Positions 1-7,229 of a DNA stretch of 44,067 bases are shown piece after piece. How positions within the stretch are numbered: the stretch's first letter is position 1; every line of letters starts with the position of its first letter. The stretch comes from an uncultured Clostridia bacterium (lineage in GTDB: Bacteria; Bacillota; Clostridia; Christensenellales; Borkfalkiaceae). The translations under genes were made by a program, and so were the position numbers. The stretch is taken from assembly GCA_947629665.1 (NCBI GenBank), contig CANREJ010000012.1, forward strand, positions 1 to 44,067, read 5' to 3'. A model generated the notes under the pieces. That model was not told where the DNA came from. It worked only from the letters and a program-made list of their open reading frames with translations, and made no database searches.

Positions 1-491
1 ACCGCCGTTCTATGGAGGAACTCCCCGCAAGAAGGGAGGAAGTCGTCCATGCGGAGGAAGAGGGGATAATATTCGATTTACTGCGCAACCCCGTGGAAAT
101 TCTCGGCTACAACAATCCCAATGACCGCCGCGACCCTAAAAACGGCTTTGTGAGCGGCATAAAAATAATAAAGTGCGAACTCGGCGCACCCGACGAAAAG
201 GGGCGCCGCCGTCCCGTTGAAATTGCGGGGAGCGAGTACGTAATGGAGGCGGACTGCGTCATAATGGCAATAGGCACAAGTCCCAACCCGCTCATAAAAA
301 ACACCACCGAGGGTCTTAACATCAACAGCCACGGCGGAATAATAGTGGATGAAAGCACGGGCAAAACCTCAAAGGAGGGAGTATACGCCGGCGGAGACGC
401 CGTAACGGGCGCGGCAACGGTAATTCTGGCAATGGGCGCGGGCAAAACCGCCGCAAAAGCCATTGACGAATATATCTCCCCAAAGGCATAA
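1..491 (+). CDS. gltA: NADPH-dependent glutamate synthase small-subunit family flavoprotein (3' part)
   Basis: This is the C-terminal part of a pyridine-nucleotide-disulfide oxidoreductase. The reading frame is already open at position 3, upstream of the first ATG at 12, so the gene begins outside the window. The in-window start resembles the conserved RRS-EELPAR stretch of GltA/GltD proteins, and further on come MAIGTSPNPL and the FAD-binding GVYAGGDAVTGAATV motif close to the C-terminus, as in the family. Such proteins pass NADPH electrons through FAD to glutamate synthase. In Clostridia the same family includes NfnB of the electron-bifurcating NADH-ferredoxin:NADP oxidoreductase, and the choice depends on the missing upstream neighbour. 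The gene ends in TAA. Confidence 0.85.
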   Translation, partial: RRSMEELPARREEVVHAEEEGIIFDLLRNPVEILGYNNPNDRRDPKNGFVSGIKIIKCELGAPDEKGRRRPVEIAGSEYVMEADCVIMAIGTSPNPLIKNTTEGLNINSHGGIIVDESTGKTSKEGVYAGGDAVTGAATVILAMGAGKTAAKAIDEYISPKA

Positions 492-520
492 AAAATTACA
501 ATTGGAAAAAAATAACGGAT

Positions 521-925
521 ATGGAAGCCACTATTCAGCAAGTAATCGACGAAGCAACCCAAATAGAAATTTACAACAACGGCTCGCAGGTAACTCTTCT
601 GCCCGCACAGATGGGCTTTAAGCTGGTTATAAACGGCTTTAAAAACATGGTTGAGTGGGCAAGGCAGATGCCCGCCTTCGGCGTCAGTTTGGATAGCGAC
701 ACTCGCGCGGCCATGGGAAGCGGTACGTGGGTGGAGTTTGTATTTGACAGCCAATTGTATTTTGCCGAAATGCCCTTCCAAAAATTGTTGTTGAAGGTAA
801 TTCCCGAATATACGGGGTTCAATATCGTCCGCTACAATGCAAAGAACGGCTATGCGGGCAGGTGTTATTATTTTGATTTGAACGGCGACATGAGCAGTTT
901 TTACAATATCGTAACGTCGGTATAA
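521..925 (+). CDS. hypothetical protein, 134 aa
   Basis: The product is a 134-residue soluble protein with no signal peptide or membrane segment; I do not recognise its family. It has an amphipathic N-terminus, a central Trp/Phe-rich segment (GTWVEFVFDS around residues 70-79) and ends in VTSV. It starts 29 bases after the flavoprotein gene with only a weak GGA Shine-Dalgarno, so it may be cotranscribed with it. Two strong hairpins follow directly, marking the end of the transcript. Codon use matches the neighbours, which supports a real gene. Confidence 0.65.
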   Translation: MEATIQQVIDEATQIEIYNNGSQVTLLPAQMGFKLVINGFKNMVEWARQMPAFGVSLDSDTRAAMGSGTWVEFVFDSQLYFAEMPFQKLLLKVIPEYTGFNIVRYNAKNGYAGRCYYFDLNGDMSSFYNIVTSV

Positions 926-929
926 GGCA

Positions 930-963
930 TGCGGCCGTGCGGGAATTTCCCCGCACGGCCGCA
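930..963 (+). terminator. GC-rich hairpin after the 134-aa gene
   Basis: A perfect 13-bp inverted repeat (931-943 with 950-962, 6-base loop) begins 5 bases after the stop codon. It is followed by AAATAAAA rather than a T-run, so on its own it is a strong hairpin. The actual stop is probably made together with the next hairpin. Confidence 0.6.
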
Positions 964-965
964 AA

Positions 966-997
966 TAAAAAAAGCGGGCAAACTGCCCGTTTTTTTA
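966..997. terminator. bidirectional rho-independent terminator
   Basis: An A7 run, a GCGGGCA/TGCCCGT stem with an AAC loop, and a T7 run form a terminator that can work on both strands. It lies between the plus-strand 134-aa gene and the minus-strand TSCPD gene, which converge here. Confidence 0.85.
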
Positions 998-1005
998 ATA
1001 TGTAT

Positions 1006-1266
1006 TCAGTTTTGCGGCGAAGTATGCGATTTTTTATATGCGGCAATCGCGCGGGAAAGCTGGTCGGGGCAGGAGGTGCCGTTGCGGCACTTAATTCCCG
1101 CCAGCAAGTTTTCAACCTCGTCCAAATCCCTGCCTTCCACAAGTTTTGCAACGCCCTGCAAATTCCCGTTGCAACCGCTTATAAATTTAACGTTGTACAA
1201 CTTATTGTCTCTAACTTCAAAAATTATCTGCCTCGAACATGTGCCCGATGTGTTGTAAGTAAACAT
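1006..1266 (-). CDS. TSCPD domain protein (4-Cys family)
   Basis: This is a small protein of 86 residues with the family signature GTSCPDQL near residue 65 and conserved cysteines spread over the chain (GTCS, GCNGN, KCRNGTSCPD). The family is widespread in Clostridia and resembles the C-terminal domain of some ribonucleotide reductases; its function is unknown. I chose the ATG at 1266 because GGAG lies 6 bases upstream of it; the in-frame TTG at 1272 sits too close to that site. It is directly downstream of the DUF4364 gene, whose TAG stop overlaps the Shine-Dalgarno, so the two are an operon and may be translationally coupled. It ends in TGA next to the bidirectional terminator. Confidence 0.88.
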   Translation of the reverse strand: MFTYNTSGTCSRQIIFEVRDNKLYNVKFISGCNGNLQGVAKLVEGRDLDEVENLLAGIKCRNGTSCPDQLSRAIAAYKKSHTSPQN

Positions 1267-1275
1267 TTCCAACTC

Positions 1276-1800
1276 CTAATCGCATAGATTTTCGTAAATA
1301 ACCGAATAGAGGTCCGCGGCCTTTTCTTCCCATTTTTTATAGATGGTCTTGGCCGTTTTTTTATCGGGCACAACAAATTTCAAATCCAAAAGCGGCTGTA
1401 CGGGCGCTAAAATTCTCAGCGCAACGGTGTAGGTGCCGTCCATATTCTGGTAGTAGTCGCTGTGGCACTCCTGGCGGTTTCTGTAACGCGCGCTGTTCTT
1501 TTTAACAAAAATGGAAATCTCTTCGCGCACGCTCTTGGGTATGTTTATGTAAAAGTTCGCCAGCGTTTCCCTTCCGTCGGGGGTGATAGTGTAAAGCGTG
1601 TCCTCATCTTCGTTTACGGCATAAATAAAATTATCGTCGATAAGTTTATGGATAACGTTTACGCAGTCCATATACCCCATCCAGGAGTTGGAGGAGGTAC
1701 ACATGTCCACGATTGTGCGCTCGGAAAGCGCGCTCTCCATTTTATCGAAAACAAATAAAATTATTAACTTGTTTACCGAAGTTTCGCCCGTATTCAACAT
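1276..1800 (-). CDS. DUF4364 family winged-helix protein
   Basis: The 174-aa product fits DUF4364, a Clostridia-wide family related to PadR-like winged-helix regulators. An N-terminal helical region (NKLIILFVFDKM) and wing-like segment (NFIYAVNEDEDTLYTITPDGRETL) are followed by an alpha/beta C-terminal half. It is probably a DNA-binding regulator; its targets are not visible here. A promoter with TTGATT at 1861-1866 and TATAAT at 1838-1843 (17 bp apart, minus strand) faces the promoter of the divergent 246-aa gene. The stop is TAG, and the downstream TSCPD frame is in the same phase. The ribosome binding site is weak. Confidence 0.88.
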   Translation of the reverse strand: MLNTGETSVNKLIILFVFDKMESALSERTIVDMCTSSNSWMGYMDCVNVIHKLIDDNFIYAVNEDEDTLYTITPDGRETLANFYINIPKSVREEISIFVKKNSARYRNRQECHSDYYQNMDGTYTVALRILAPVQPLLDLKFVVPDKKTAKTIYKKWEEKAADLYSVIYENLCD

Positions 1801-1837
1801 AATAATCTATATATTACCAAAAAACAAAGGTGAAAAC

Positions 1838-1866
1838 ATTATACATAATATTTTTGCGAAAATCAA
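1838..1866 (-). promoter_or_regulatory. promoter of DUF4364-TSCPD operon
   Basis: Read on the minus strand, TTGATT (1866-1861), a 17-bp spacer and TATAAT (1843-1838). The start codon is at 1800, giving a leader of about 30 bases. Confidence 0.65.
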
Positions 1867-1887
1867 GATATTTGTTTTAAAAAATAA

Positions 1888-1916
1888 TTCAATTTTGGGC
1901 AAATATGTGCTATAAT
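1888..1916 (+). promoter_or_regulatory. promoter of the 246-aa gene
   Basis: TTCAAT (1888-1893), a 17-bp spacer and TATAAT (1911-1916). AGGGGA precedes the ATG at 1946. It is divergent from the DUF4364 promoter, with about 20 bases between the two -35 boxes. Confidence 0.65.
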
Positions 1917-1945
1917 ATAAAAAATCATTAAAACAGGGGAAAACT

Positions 1946-2686
1946 ATGGGCACAAAAGAGCAGGTTTTGGCTTTTTTTGAAAAATGCGAAGAACTTAAAA
2001 GTTGTAAATTTATAATGGCCACGTCAAAAATCAAGGACTTGTTGAAGTGTATCGTCAACTGTCCCGATATTTACGCGCTGTTTGCCGAAGTAACAAAAAA
2101 TTTCGATTATCCCGCCGCGCGTGCGCAGTGCCTTGTAACCAAAACGGACGGCGGCTACAAGCGTAGCTATTGCGTCCTTCCCCAACAGCTCGGCCCCAAA
2201 CTCGCCTTTTGTTTTTGCCTCTTTGTGGAGTTCGACAGGGAAACGATAGACTTTAACGAGTTTTTAAGAATCTATTTCCCTGAGGACGGCAGTTATTTTG
2301 CAAGCTATCACGCGTTTTGCAATACCGTTGTGCAGGGCTTGCAGGACGCTATGGCGGAAGTATTTTCGGAGGAACTCGGCAACACTGCCGAGCCGATAAA
2401 CGGCCTTGGGGTAAATTCCGCAAAGTCGGGGTTGATATCCGCAATCGAGCTTTCTATTAGCGAAGAGAAGCAATTTTTGGCGGCTTCCCGCGCCGTGCCC
2501 GAAGAGGAAAAGGAGGGCGGCATGGCAATGCTCACGCAGTTGTGCGAGGCGGTAAAAAACCAAAACGCACCGCTTATAAACGCCCTCATCTGCGGCTACA
2601 ACTACTTTGTGCTGTATTATAAATGCGTCAGCGAAGGCATAGCCACGCTTATACAGGAAATAACTTCCTTCGAGCAGCTTTTATGA
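1946..2686 (+). CDS. hypothetical protein, 246 aa
   Basis: A 246-residue, mostly alpha-helical soluble protein that I cannot assign to a family. It has a cysteine-rich N-terminal half (CEELKSCKF, KCIVNCP), a hydrophobic stretch LAFCFCLFVEF that is too short and mixed for a clear membrane span, and an acidic C-terminal half. It starts at an ATG with AGGGGA upstream, under its own promoter, and overlaps the NUDIX gene by ATGA, so the two are translationally coupled. A shared role with the NUDIX enzyme is only a guess. Confidence 0.7.
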   Translation: MGTKEQVLAFFEKCEELKSCKFIMATSKIKDLLKCIVNCPDIYALFAEVTKNFDYPAARAQCLVTKTDGGYKRSYCVLPQQLGPKLAFCFCLFVEFDRETIDFNEFLRIYFPEDGSYFASYHAFCNTVVQGLQDAMAEVFSEELGNTAEPINGLGVNSAKSGLISAIELSISEEKQFLAASRAVPEEEKEGGMAMLTQLCEAVKNQNAPLINALICGYNYFVLYYKCVSEGIATLIQEITSFEQLL

Positions 2687-3207
2687 GTTTTGAAGAAAAG
2701 AAAATAGACGGTAAAACCATTTACGGCGGCAAAATTTTAAATTTAACGCTGGACGACGTGCGCCTGCCAAACGGCGAAGTTGCCAAAAGGGAAATAGTCC
2801 GCCACGCAGGCGGCGCGGCCGCTCTGTTTGTAAAGGAAGGCGAAGTACTGCTCGTAAAACAGTTCAGGTACGCCTACGGCAGGGAAATGTATGAGATCCC
2901 CGCGGGAATGATAAACGCGGGCGAGGAACCCATCGCCGCGGCGGCAAGGGAACTTGTCGAAGAAACGGGCTATTCGGGCGAACTTTATTCCATTGGGTTT
3001 ATATATCCGTCGCCCGGTTACACCGACGAAATAATCCACCTGTTTGCCGTAAAAAACGCAACATATACCGCACAAAAGCTCGACGACGGCGAATTTTTAA
3101 ACGTTTCGTTTATATCTCTTGACAGGGTTTTGAAAATGATTGAAAGCGGCGAAATCGCCGACGCAAAAACAGTTGTTGCCATATATAAATACATCAACCG
3201 CAAATAA
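2683..3207 (+). CDS. NUDIX hydrolase, ADP-ribose pyrophosphatase-like
   Basis: The 174-aa product carries a perfect Nudix box at residues 75-97: Gly75, five residues, Glu81, seven residues, then RELVEETGY with the metal-binding glutamates. The upstream sequence (SFEEKKIDGKTIYGGKIL...) and the length match ADP-ribose pyrophosphatases of the NudF/YqkG type, which hydrolyse ADP-ribose to AMP and ribose-5-phosphate using Mg2+. The start at 2683 overlaps the upstream stop (ATGA). An upstream in-frame extension to 2623 would lie inside the preceding gene and has no ribosome binding site. A terminator follows at 3211. Confidence 0.9.
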   Translation: MSFEEKKIDGKTIYGGKILNLTLDDVRLPNGEVAKREIVRHAGGAAALFVKEGEVLLVKQFRYAYGREMYEIPAGMINAGEEPIAAAARELVEETGYSGELYSIGFIYPSPGYTDEIIHLFAVKNATYTAQKLDDGEFLNVSFISLDRVLKMIESGEIADAKTVVAIYKYINRK

Positions 3208-3210
3208 ATT

Positions 3211-3240
3211 AAAGGGGCGCCGTAAAGCGCCCCTTTTTTA
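3211..3240 (+). terminator. rho-independent terminator after NUDIX gene
   Basis: AAAGGGGCGC (3211-3220) pairs with GCGCCCCTTT (3227-3236) around a 6-base loop, followed by T-rich sequence. It ends the 246-aa/NUDIX transcript. Confidence 0.9.
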
Positions 3241-3260
3241 CTTGTTCGGCGTGTGAACGG

Positions 3261-3482
3261 TTAGCCGTTGCAACCGCAACCGCAGCCGTTGTTGCTTCCG
3301 TAGAGCAAATTTGCAAGCGTACCGTTTTTCCACATGCTGTAAATAAGCGCAATAAGTATGGGCGTACAGCTTCCCGCGAGAACGCTCTCTATCCCGTTAC
3401 CGCTGCAACTTGCCGCAAGAAGTAACAGGATCAAAATCCAAAGGCATCCGTTGTTGCCGCAAAACTGCGAAAAAATGTTCAT
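3261..3482 (-). CDS. small Cys/Gly-rich membrane protein, 73 aa
   Basis: A 73-residue protein with a hydrophobic helix (LWILILLLLAASCSG, about residues 14-28), a second hydrophobic patch (IESVLAGSCTPILIALIYS) and a C-terminal NNGCGCGCNG tail. N-terminal CGNNGC repeats the Asn-Gly-Cys theme. I do not recognise the function; similar short Cys-Gly membrane proteins occur in Clostridia. The ATG at 3482 has a full AAAGGAGG Shine-Dalgarno with ideal spacing, the strongest in the window, which argues that it is real and well translated. It stands alone, convergent with the NUDIX gene. Confidence 0.75.
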   Translation of the reverse strand: MNIFSQFCGNNGCLWILILLLLAASCSGNGIESVLAGSCTPILIALIYSMWKNGTLANLLYGSNNGCGCGCNG

Positions 3483-3599
3483 AATTCCTCCTTTGATAAA
3501 GCTGCACGGCGTATGTAATATTTTATGGGGTGCGTGCAGTATAGTTTATATTAAATAATATTTATTTTTTCGTTAAAATGTTACACCGCGCTCAATCGC

Positions 3600-3628
3600 T
3601 TGCCAAATAATTTTGTAAATGCTATAAT
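3600..3628 (+). promoter_or_regulatory. promoter of ECF/coaX/hom operon
   Basis: TTGCCA (3600-3605), 17-bp spacer, TATAAT (3623-3628). Transcription should start near 3635, leaving a leader of about 100 bases before the ATG at 3737. Confidence 0.75.
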
Positions 3629-3634
3629 TATTTA

Positions 3635-3736
3635 TAATTTTGGTACTTTCGGCTGGTATTCCAATTAAACCGGACCGTTTAAAAAGTATAATATTTTATT
3701 ACTGCGGGTATCCCACGGAACCCGACGGAGGTCTTT
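3635..3736 (+). promoter_or_regulatory. structured 5' leader of ECF transporter gene
   Basis: The leader has a CGGGT/ACCCG hairpin (3707-3726) directly before the GGAGG ribosome binding site (3728-3732), and a possible longer-range pairing of GGACC (3673-3677) with GGTCT next to the binding site. That layout would suit control of translation, for example by a vitamin-sensing RNA. I could not match it to a riboswitch class from memory. Confidence 0.35.
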
Positions 3737-4381
3737 ATGAAAGGTGAAAAGAAATTCTTTTCGGCAAGAAACATAACCTATCTTGCAGTTTTGTTGGCTC
3801 TTGTTATTGTATTGCAGGTATTCAGCGGCTACTTTAAAGTAGGCACAACGTCATTGAGCTTTGTGCTTGTGCCCATAGTTTTGGGCGGCATGATTCTCGG
3901 CGTTGCAGGCGGCGCGATTTTAGGCTTTGCGTTCGGTCTGGTAGTTATATTCGACGCCTTGGGCGGTTTGGATCCGTTTACCTTCCTGTTGCTCACCGCC
4001 GGCCCCGCATCATGCGTACTCACGGTAATTTTATGTATAGTCAAGGGCACCGCGGCGGGCGTCGGTTCCGCGCTGATATTTAAAGTTTTGTGCAATAAAA
4101 ACAAATATATCGCCACTTTTGTTGCTTCGGCGGCGGCTCCCATTTTAAATACGGGTATATTTGTTATCGGTGCGCTCTGCATGGGCGGCACGCTCAACCA
4201 AACGTTTTCCGCACTCGGTCTGGACGTTACGGGCTATTCCGTATTCTATATAGTTTTCGTACTCTGCGTTGGAATCAATTTCTTTGTGGAGTTTGCAATA
4301 AACCTTATATGCGCCCCCGCGATTTACATTGTGGATAACGCCGTAGGCAAGCGCATAAGGGCGGCGAGAGGAGCAAAATGA
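3737..4381 (+). CDS. ECF transporter substrate-binding S component, probably for pantothenate
   Basis: The 214-aa product is an integral membrane protein with about six hydrophobic segments, starting right after a basic N-terminus (KGEKKFFSARNITYLAVLLALVIVLQ) and ending RIRAARGAK. Size, the small-residue motifs (GGMILGVAGGAILGFAFG) and topology fit the S components of energy-coupling factor vitamin importers, which use a shared EcfAAT module encoded elsewhere. Its stop overlaps the start of coaX (ATGA), and CoaX phosphorylates pantothenate, so pantothenate is the best guess for the substrate. Another vitamin cannot be excluded from the sequence. GGAGG precedes the ATG. Confidence 0.75.
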   Translation: MKGEKKFFSARNITYLAVLLALVIVLQVFSGYFKVGTTSLSFVLVPIVLGGMILGVAGGAILGFAFGLVVIFDALGGLDPFTFLLLTAGPASCVLTVILCIVKGTAAGVGSALIFKVLCNKNKYIATFVASAAAPILNTGIFVIGALCMGGTLNQTFSALGLDVTGYSVFYIVFVLCVGINFFVEFAINLICAPAIYIVDNAVGKRIRAARGAK

Positions 4382-5160
4382 TACTTTGTCTTGACGTGGG
4401 CAACACCAATATCAAATATGCCGTGTTCGACGGCCAAACGCTTAAACTCAGTTTCCGCATAGCAACCGAGCATAAGCGTACGTCCGATGAATACGGCGGC
4501 CAGCTCATATCCATTTTGGGCAACAACGGCATAGACCCCGCCAAAATTACGGGCGGCATAATTTCCTCGGTTGTTCCCCAGCTGGACTATACTTTGGACA
4601 GAATGTGCCGGACGTATTTGAAATTCAAGCCGCTCATGCTCGGTCCGGGGCTTAAAACGGGGCTGAACTTAAAGGTTGACGACGCAAAGGAAGTGGGCGC
4701 GGACAGGGTTGTAAACAACGTTGCCGCAGTAAAAAAATACGGCAGCCCGCTCATAATAATCGACTTCGGCACGGCAACCACTTTTAACGTGATAGACGAA
4801 AAGGCGCAATTCATAGGCGGGGTAATCGCCCCCGGCATAAAGGGTTCGCTGGACAGCCTTGTAAACGGAACGGCAAAACTGCCGAGGGTGGAAATAGAGC
4901 GTCCCCAAAAAGTTATAGGCACCAACACCATAACAAACATGCAATCGGGAATATTTTTCGGCTTTGCGGGGCTTGTCGAATATATCGTCAAGCGCATAAA
5001 AAACGAAATGAAGTGCCAAAACATAAAGGTTATAGCAACGGGCGGCTTTTCCGAAGTTATAGCAAAAGAAATTTCCTGCATAGACGAAGTGGACAAACTG
5101 CTCACTTTAAACGGCTTGAATTATCTCTATAATCTTAATTGCACGGAGGCTAAAAGATGA
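4378..5160 (+). CDS. coaX: type III pantothenate kinase
   Basis: The 260-aa product matches CoaX in length and motifs: DVGNT at residues 6-10 (phosphate binding), the GADR motif at 107-110 and DFGTATT at 129-135 with its catalytic acidic residue. It makes 4'-phosphopantothenate, the first step of coenzyme A synthesis; type III enzymes are not inhibited by CoA and need a monovalent cation. It overlaps the ECF gene upstream and hom downstream, both by ATGA. Confidence 0.96.
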   Translation: MILCLDVGNTNIKYAVFDGQTLKLSFRIATEHKRTSDEYGGQLISILGNNGIDPAKITGGIISSVVPQLDYTLDRMCRTYLKFKPLMLGPGLKTGLNLKVDDAKEVGADRVVNNVAAVKKYGSPLIIIDFGTATTFNVIDEKAQFIGGVIAPGIKGSLDSLVNGTAKLPRVEIERPQKVIGTNTITNMQSGIFFGFAGLVEYIVKRIKNEMKCQNIKVIATGGFSEVIAKEISCIDEVDKLLTLNGLNYLYNLNCTEAKR

Positions 5161-6440
5161 AAAAGGTCGGCGTGGCCATTTTAGGACTCGGCGTAGTCGG
5201 CGGCGGAACGTATAAAATTCTCACCGGACACAGGCAAAACTATATGAACGCCCACTGCGTTGACATTGTTGTTGAAAGCGTGCTTGAAACAAACAGGGAG
5301 CGCGCGCTTGCGTGCGGCGTGGAGGAAGGCAAACTTGCCTCCAACATATCCGAAATCTGCTCCAATCCCGAAGTCGATATAGTTGTGGAAACGATCGGCG
5401 GCGTGGAGCCCGCAAAATCCTACGTGCTTGCCGCACTCAATGCCGGCAAGTCGGTTGTAACTTCTAATAAGGAACTCTATTGCAAATACGGCCACGAGCT
5501 GGAAAAGGCGGCAAAGCACAACCACGTGGGGCTGTTTTACGAGGCAACCTGCGTCGGCGGCGTGCCCGTTATCCGCGCCCTTCTGGATAATTTGCAGGGC
5601 AACAACATAACCTCTATCATCGGCATAATCAACGGCACCACCAACTATATCCTCACAAAAATGACCAACGAGGGCAAGTCCTATGCCGACGTGTTAAAGG
5701 AGGCCCAGTCCCTCGGCTATGCCGAATCCGACCCCACATCAGACGTGGAGGGCTACGACGCCACTTATAAGCTGTCTATTTTGTCGGGCATATGCTTCAA
5801 TAAAAAAATCCCCTATTCCAATATTTACAGGGAAGGAATTTCAAACCTTTCGCCGGTGGATATCGCATACGGCAAAAAACTCGGCTATGTTATAAAACTG
5901 CTTGCAATCGGCAAGGATTCCTCAAAGGGTGTAGAAGTGCGCGTTCACCCCGCGTTTGTGCGCACAAGCCATCCCCTGGCGAGCGTAAACGACAACTACA
6001 ACGCAGTATATATAACGGGCGACAGCGTAGGCGACGTTATGTTCTACGGCAAGGGCGCGGGCGCAATGCCCACGGGCAGTGCGATAGTCGGCGACGTAAT
6101 TTATTGTGCAACCCACACCCAGCACAGGTATTCGACCTTCAACAACACGCAATCCGCCGCTCCCGACACAAAATTTGTAACCAATTTCGAAAGCGCCTAT
6201 TATTTGCGTTTTCTTGCCGCGGACAAGGCGGGCGAGCTTGCAAAAATTACGGCAATTTTGGGCAAATACGGCATAAGCGTTGCAAAGGTAGTGCAGGACA
6301 ACGAGGACGGTTGCAAAACGGAAGTAAACTTAATTTTGGTAACGCACTACACGCGCGAGGCCAACATTAAAAAAGCCGTAGCGGCAATCGGCAAGGATTT
6401 AGCCGACACTGCGGTTGAAGCTGTAATCCGCGTAATCTAA
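5157..6440 (+). CDS. hom: homoserine dehydrogenase
   Basis: The 427-aa product has the NAD(P)-binding glycine loop GLGVVGGG (10-17), the catalytic-domain stretches NGTTNYILTKM and GYAESDPTSDVEGYDA, and a C-terminal ACT domain (about 350-427, beginning near YYLRFLAADKAGELAKI). It reduces aspartate semialdehyde to homoserine for threonine and methionine; the ACT domain implies feedback by threonine. It is the last gene of the operon with the ECF component and coaX. Aspartate metabolism also supplies beta-alanine for pantothenate, which may explain the pairing, though this is inference. Confidence 0.96.
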   Translation: MKKVGVAILGLGVVGGGTYKILTGHRQNYMNAHCVDIVVESVLETNRERALACGVEEGKLASNISEICSNPEVDIVVETIGGVEPAKSYVLAALNAGKSVVTSNKELYCKYGHELEKAAKHNHVGLFYEATCVGGVPVIRALLDNLQGNNITSIIGIINGTTNYILTKMTNEGKSYADVLKEAQSLGYAESDPTSDVEGYDATYKLSILSGICFNKKIPYSNIYREGISNLSPVDIAYGKKLGYVIKLLAIGKDSSKGVEVRVHPAFVRTSHPLASVNDNYNAVYITGDSVGDVMFYGKGAGAMPTGSAIVGDVIYCATHTQHRYSTFNNTQSAAPDTKFVTNFESAYYLRFLAADKAGELAKITAILGKYGISVAKVVQDNEDGCKTEVNLILVTHYTREANIKKAVAAIGKDLADTAVEAVIRVI

Positions 6441-6479
6441 CTCCCGCAAAATAAATTTTTTAAATTTACGTTTATATAA

Positions 6480-6508
6480 TTGACTAACCGCATAAAATGA
6501 ATTATTAT
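6480..6508 (+). promoter_or_regulatory. promoter of the 199-aa membrane protein gene
   Basis: TTGACT (6480-6485), 17-bp spacer, TATTAT (6503-6508), 35 bases before the ATG at 6544. GTGGGG serves as ribosome binding site. Confidence 0.6.
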
Positions 6509-6543
6509 ATTTATCGCAAAAAACAACAAAGTGGGGTATAATT

Positions 6544-7143
6544 ATGGAATGGTTAAACCAAAACAGCGGAATTATAATTTTAATTGCCTCTGTAATTTTG
6601 ATTTTTATGGTAGGGCTGACGATTTGGCTTTTGGTTCGCCTGCACAATAAACTTGCCGTCCAAAAACTTAATTTTTTGGGTTTTTACTCTATGGACGAAG
6701 AAACGCGTCAGCGTTTTGCGGGCATGACAATCGGCAACAAGTCGCTCAATGACGTAGGCATCGGCGAACTCGGCGTACAGAACGGAAAGGTCAACTTCCC
6801 GCTCACCGAAAAGTACAAGCGCGATAAAAACATGAAGAGCGACGCAAGAATAGTCCTCGAACAGAGGAGTTCCATAACGTTTTCGCTTTCTTGCGAAGAA
6901 TTGCGCACGCTTGTAACCGAAATCAAGGGTAAAAACGTAGTAAAAACCCTTCGTTTATACGCGGTCGATTTAACGGGCACGCTGTATCGCGGAAAAATCC
7001 CCGCAGTTAAAAAATTATTAAAGGAGATTCTTGCTGCCGAAAAGCAAGCCGCGCTTGCCGCTCCCGCGGAGGTTCCTGCTCCCGTGGCGGCGGAACCCGC
7101 AAAAACGGACGACAGCTCCACGGAAGGTGGCGAATCCGCATAA
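6544..7143 (+). CDS. membrane-anchored hypothetical protein, 199 aa
   Basis: One N-terminal transmembrane helix (about residues 9-32, IIILIASVILIFMVGLTIWLLV) is followed by a basic stop-transfer end, a soluble domain, and a low-complexity Ala/Pro/Glu tail (from about residue 165, including AAPAEVPAPVAAEPAK). The charge pattern suggests that the soluble part is cytoplasmic. I do not recognise the family. The gene is monocistronic, with its own promoter and terminator. Confidence 0.7.
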   Translation: MEWLNQNSGIIILIASVILIFMVGLTIWLLVRLHNKLAVQKLNFLGFYSMDEETRQRFAGMTIGNKSLNDVGIGELGVQNGKVNFPLTEKYKRDKNMKSDARIVLEQRSSITFSLSCEELRTLVTEIKGKNVVKTLRLYAVDLTGTLYRGKIPAVKKLLKEILAAEKQAALAAPAEVPAPVAAEPAKTDDSSTEGGESA

Positions 7144-7157
7144 CTTCATGGTAAAAT

Positions 7158-7195
7158 AAACGGCTTTGGGCAAATGTGCCCAAAGCCGTTTTTTT
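7158..7195 (+). terminator. rho-independent terminator
   Basis: A 15-bp stem (7158-7172 with 7177-7191; AAACGGCTTTGGGCA and its complement) and a T7 tract end the 199-aa gene. Confidence 0.92.
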
Positions 7196-7229
7196 GCTCT
7201 CCGCAATTTCTAAATATGTACGCGGCTAA

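Noticed and set aside
2623-2682. N-terminal extension of the NUDIX protein
   Set aside because: It lies inside the preceding gene without a ribosome binding site; the ATGA overlap at 2683 is the usual coupled start.
3635-3736. THF riboswitch before the ECF gene
   Set aside because: The folate-family context was tempting, but I could not find the conserved core sequences of that class that I remember, so I left the leader unassigned.
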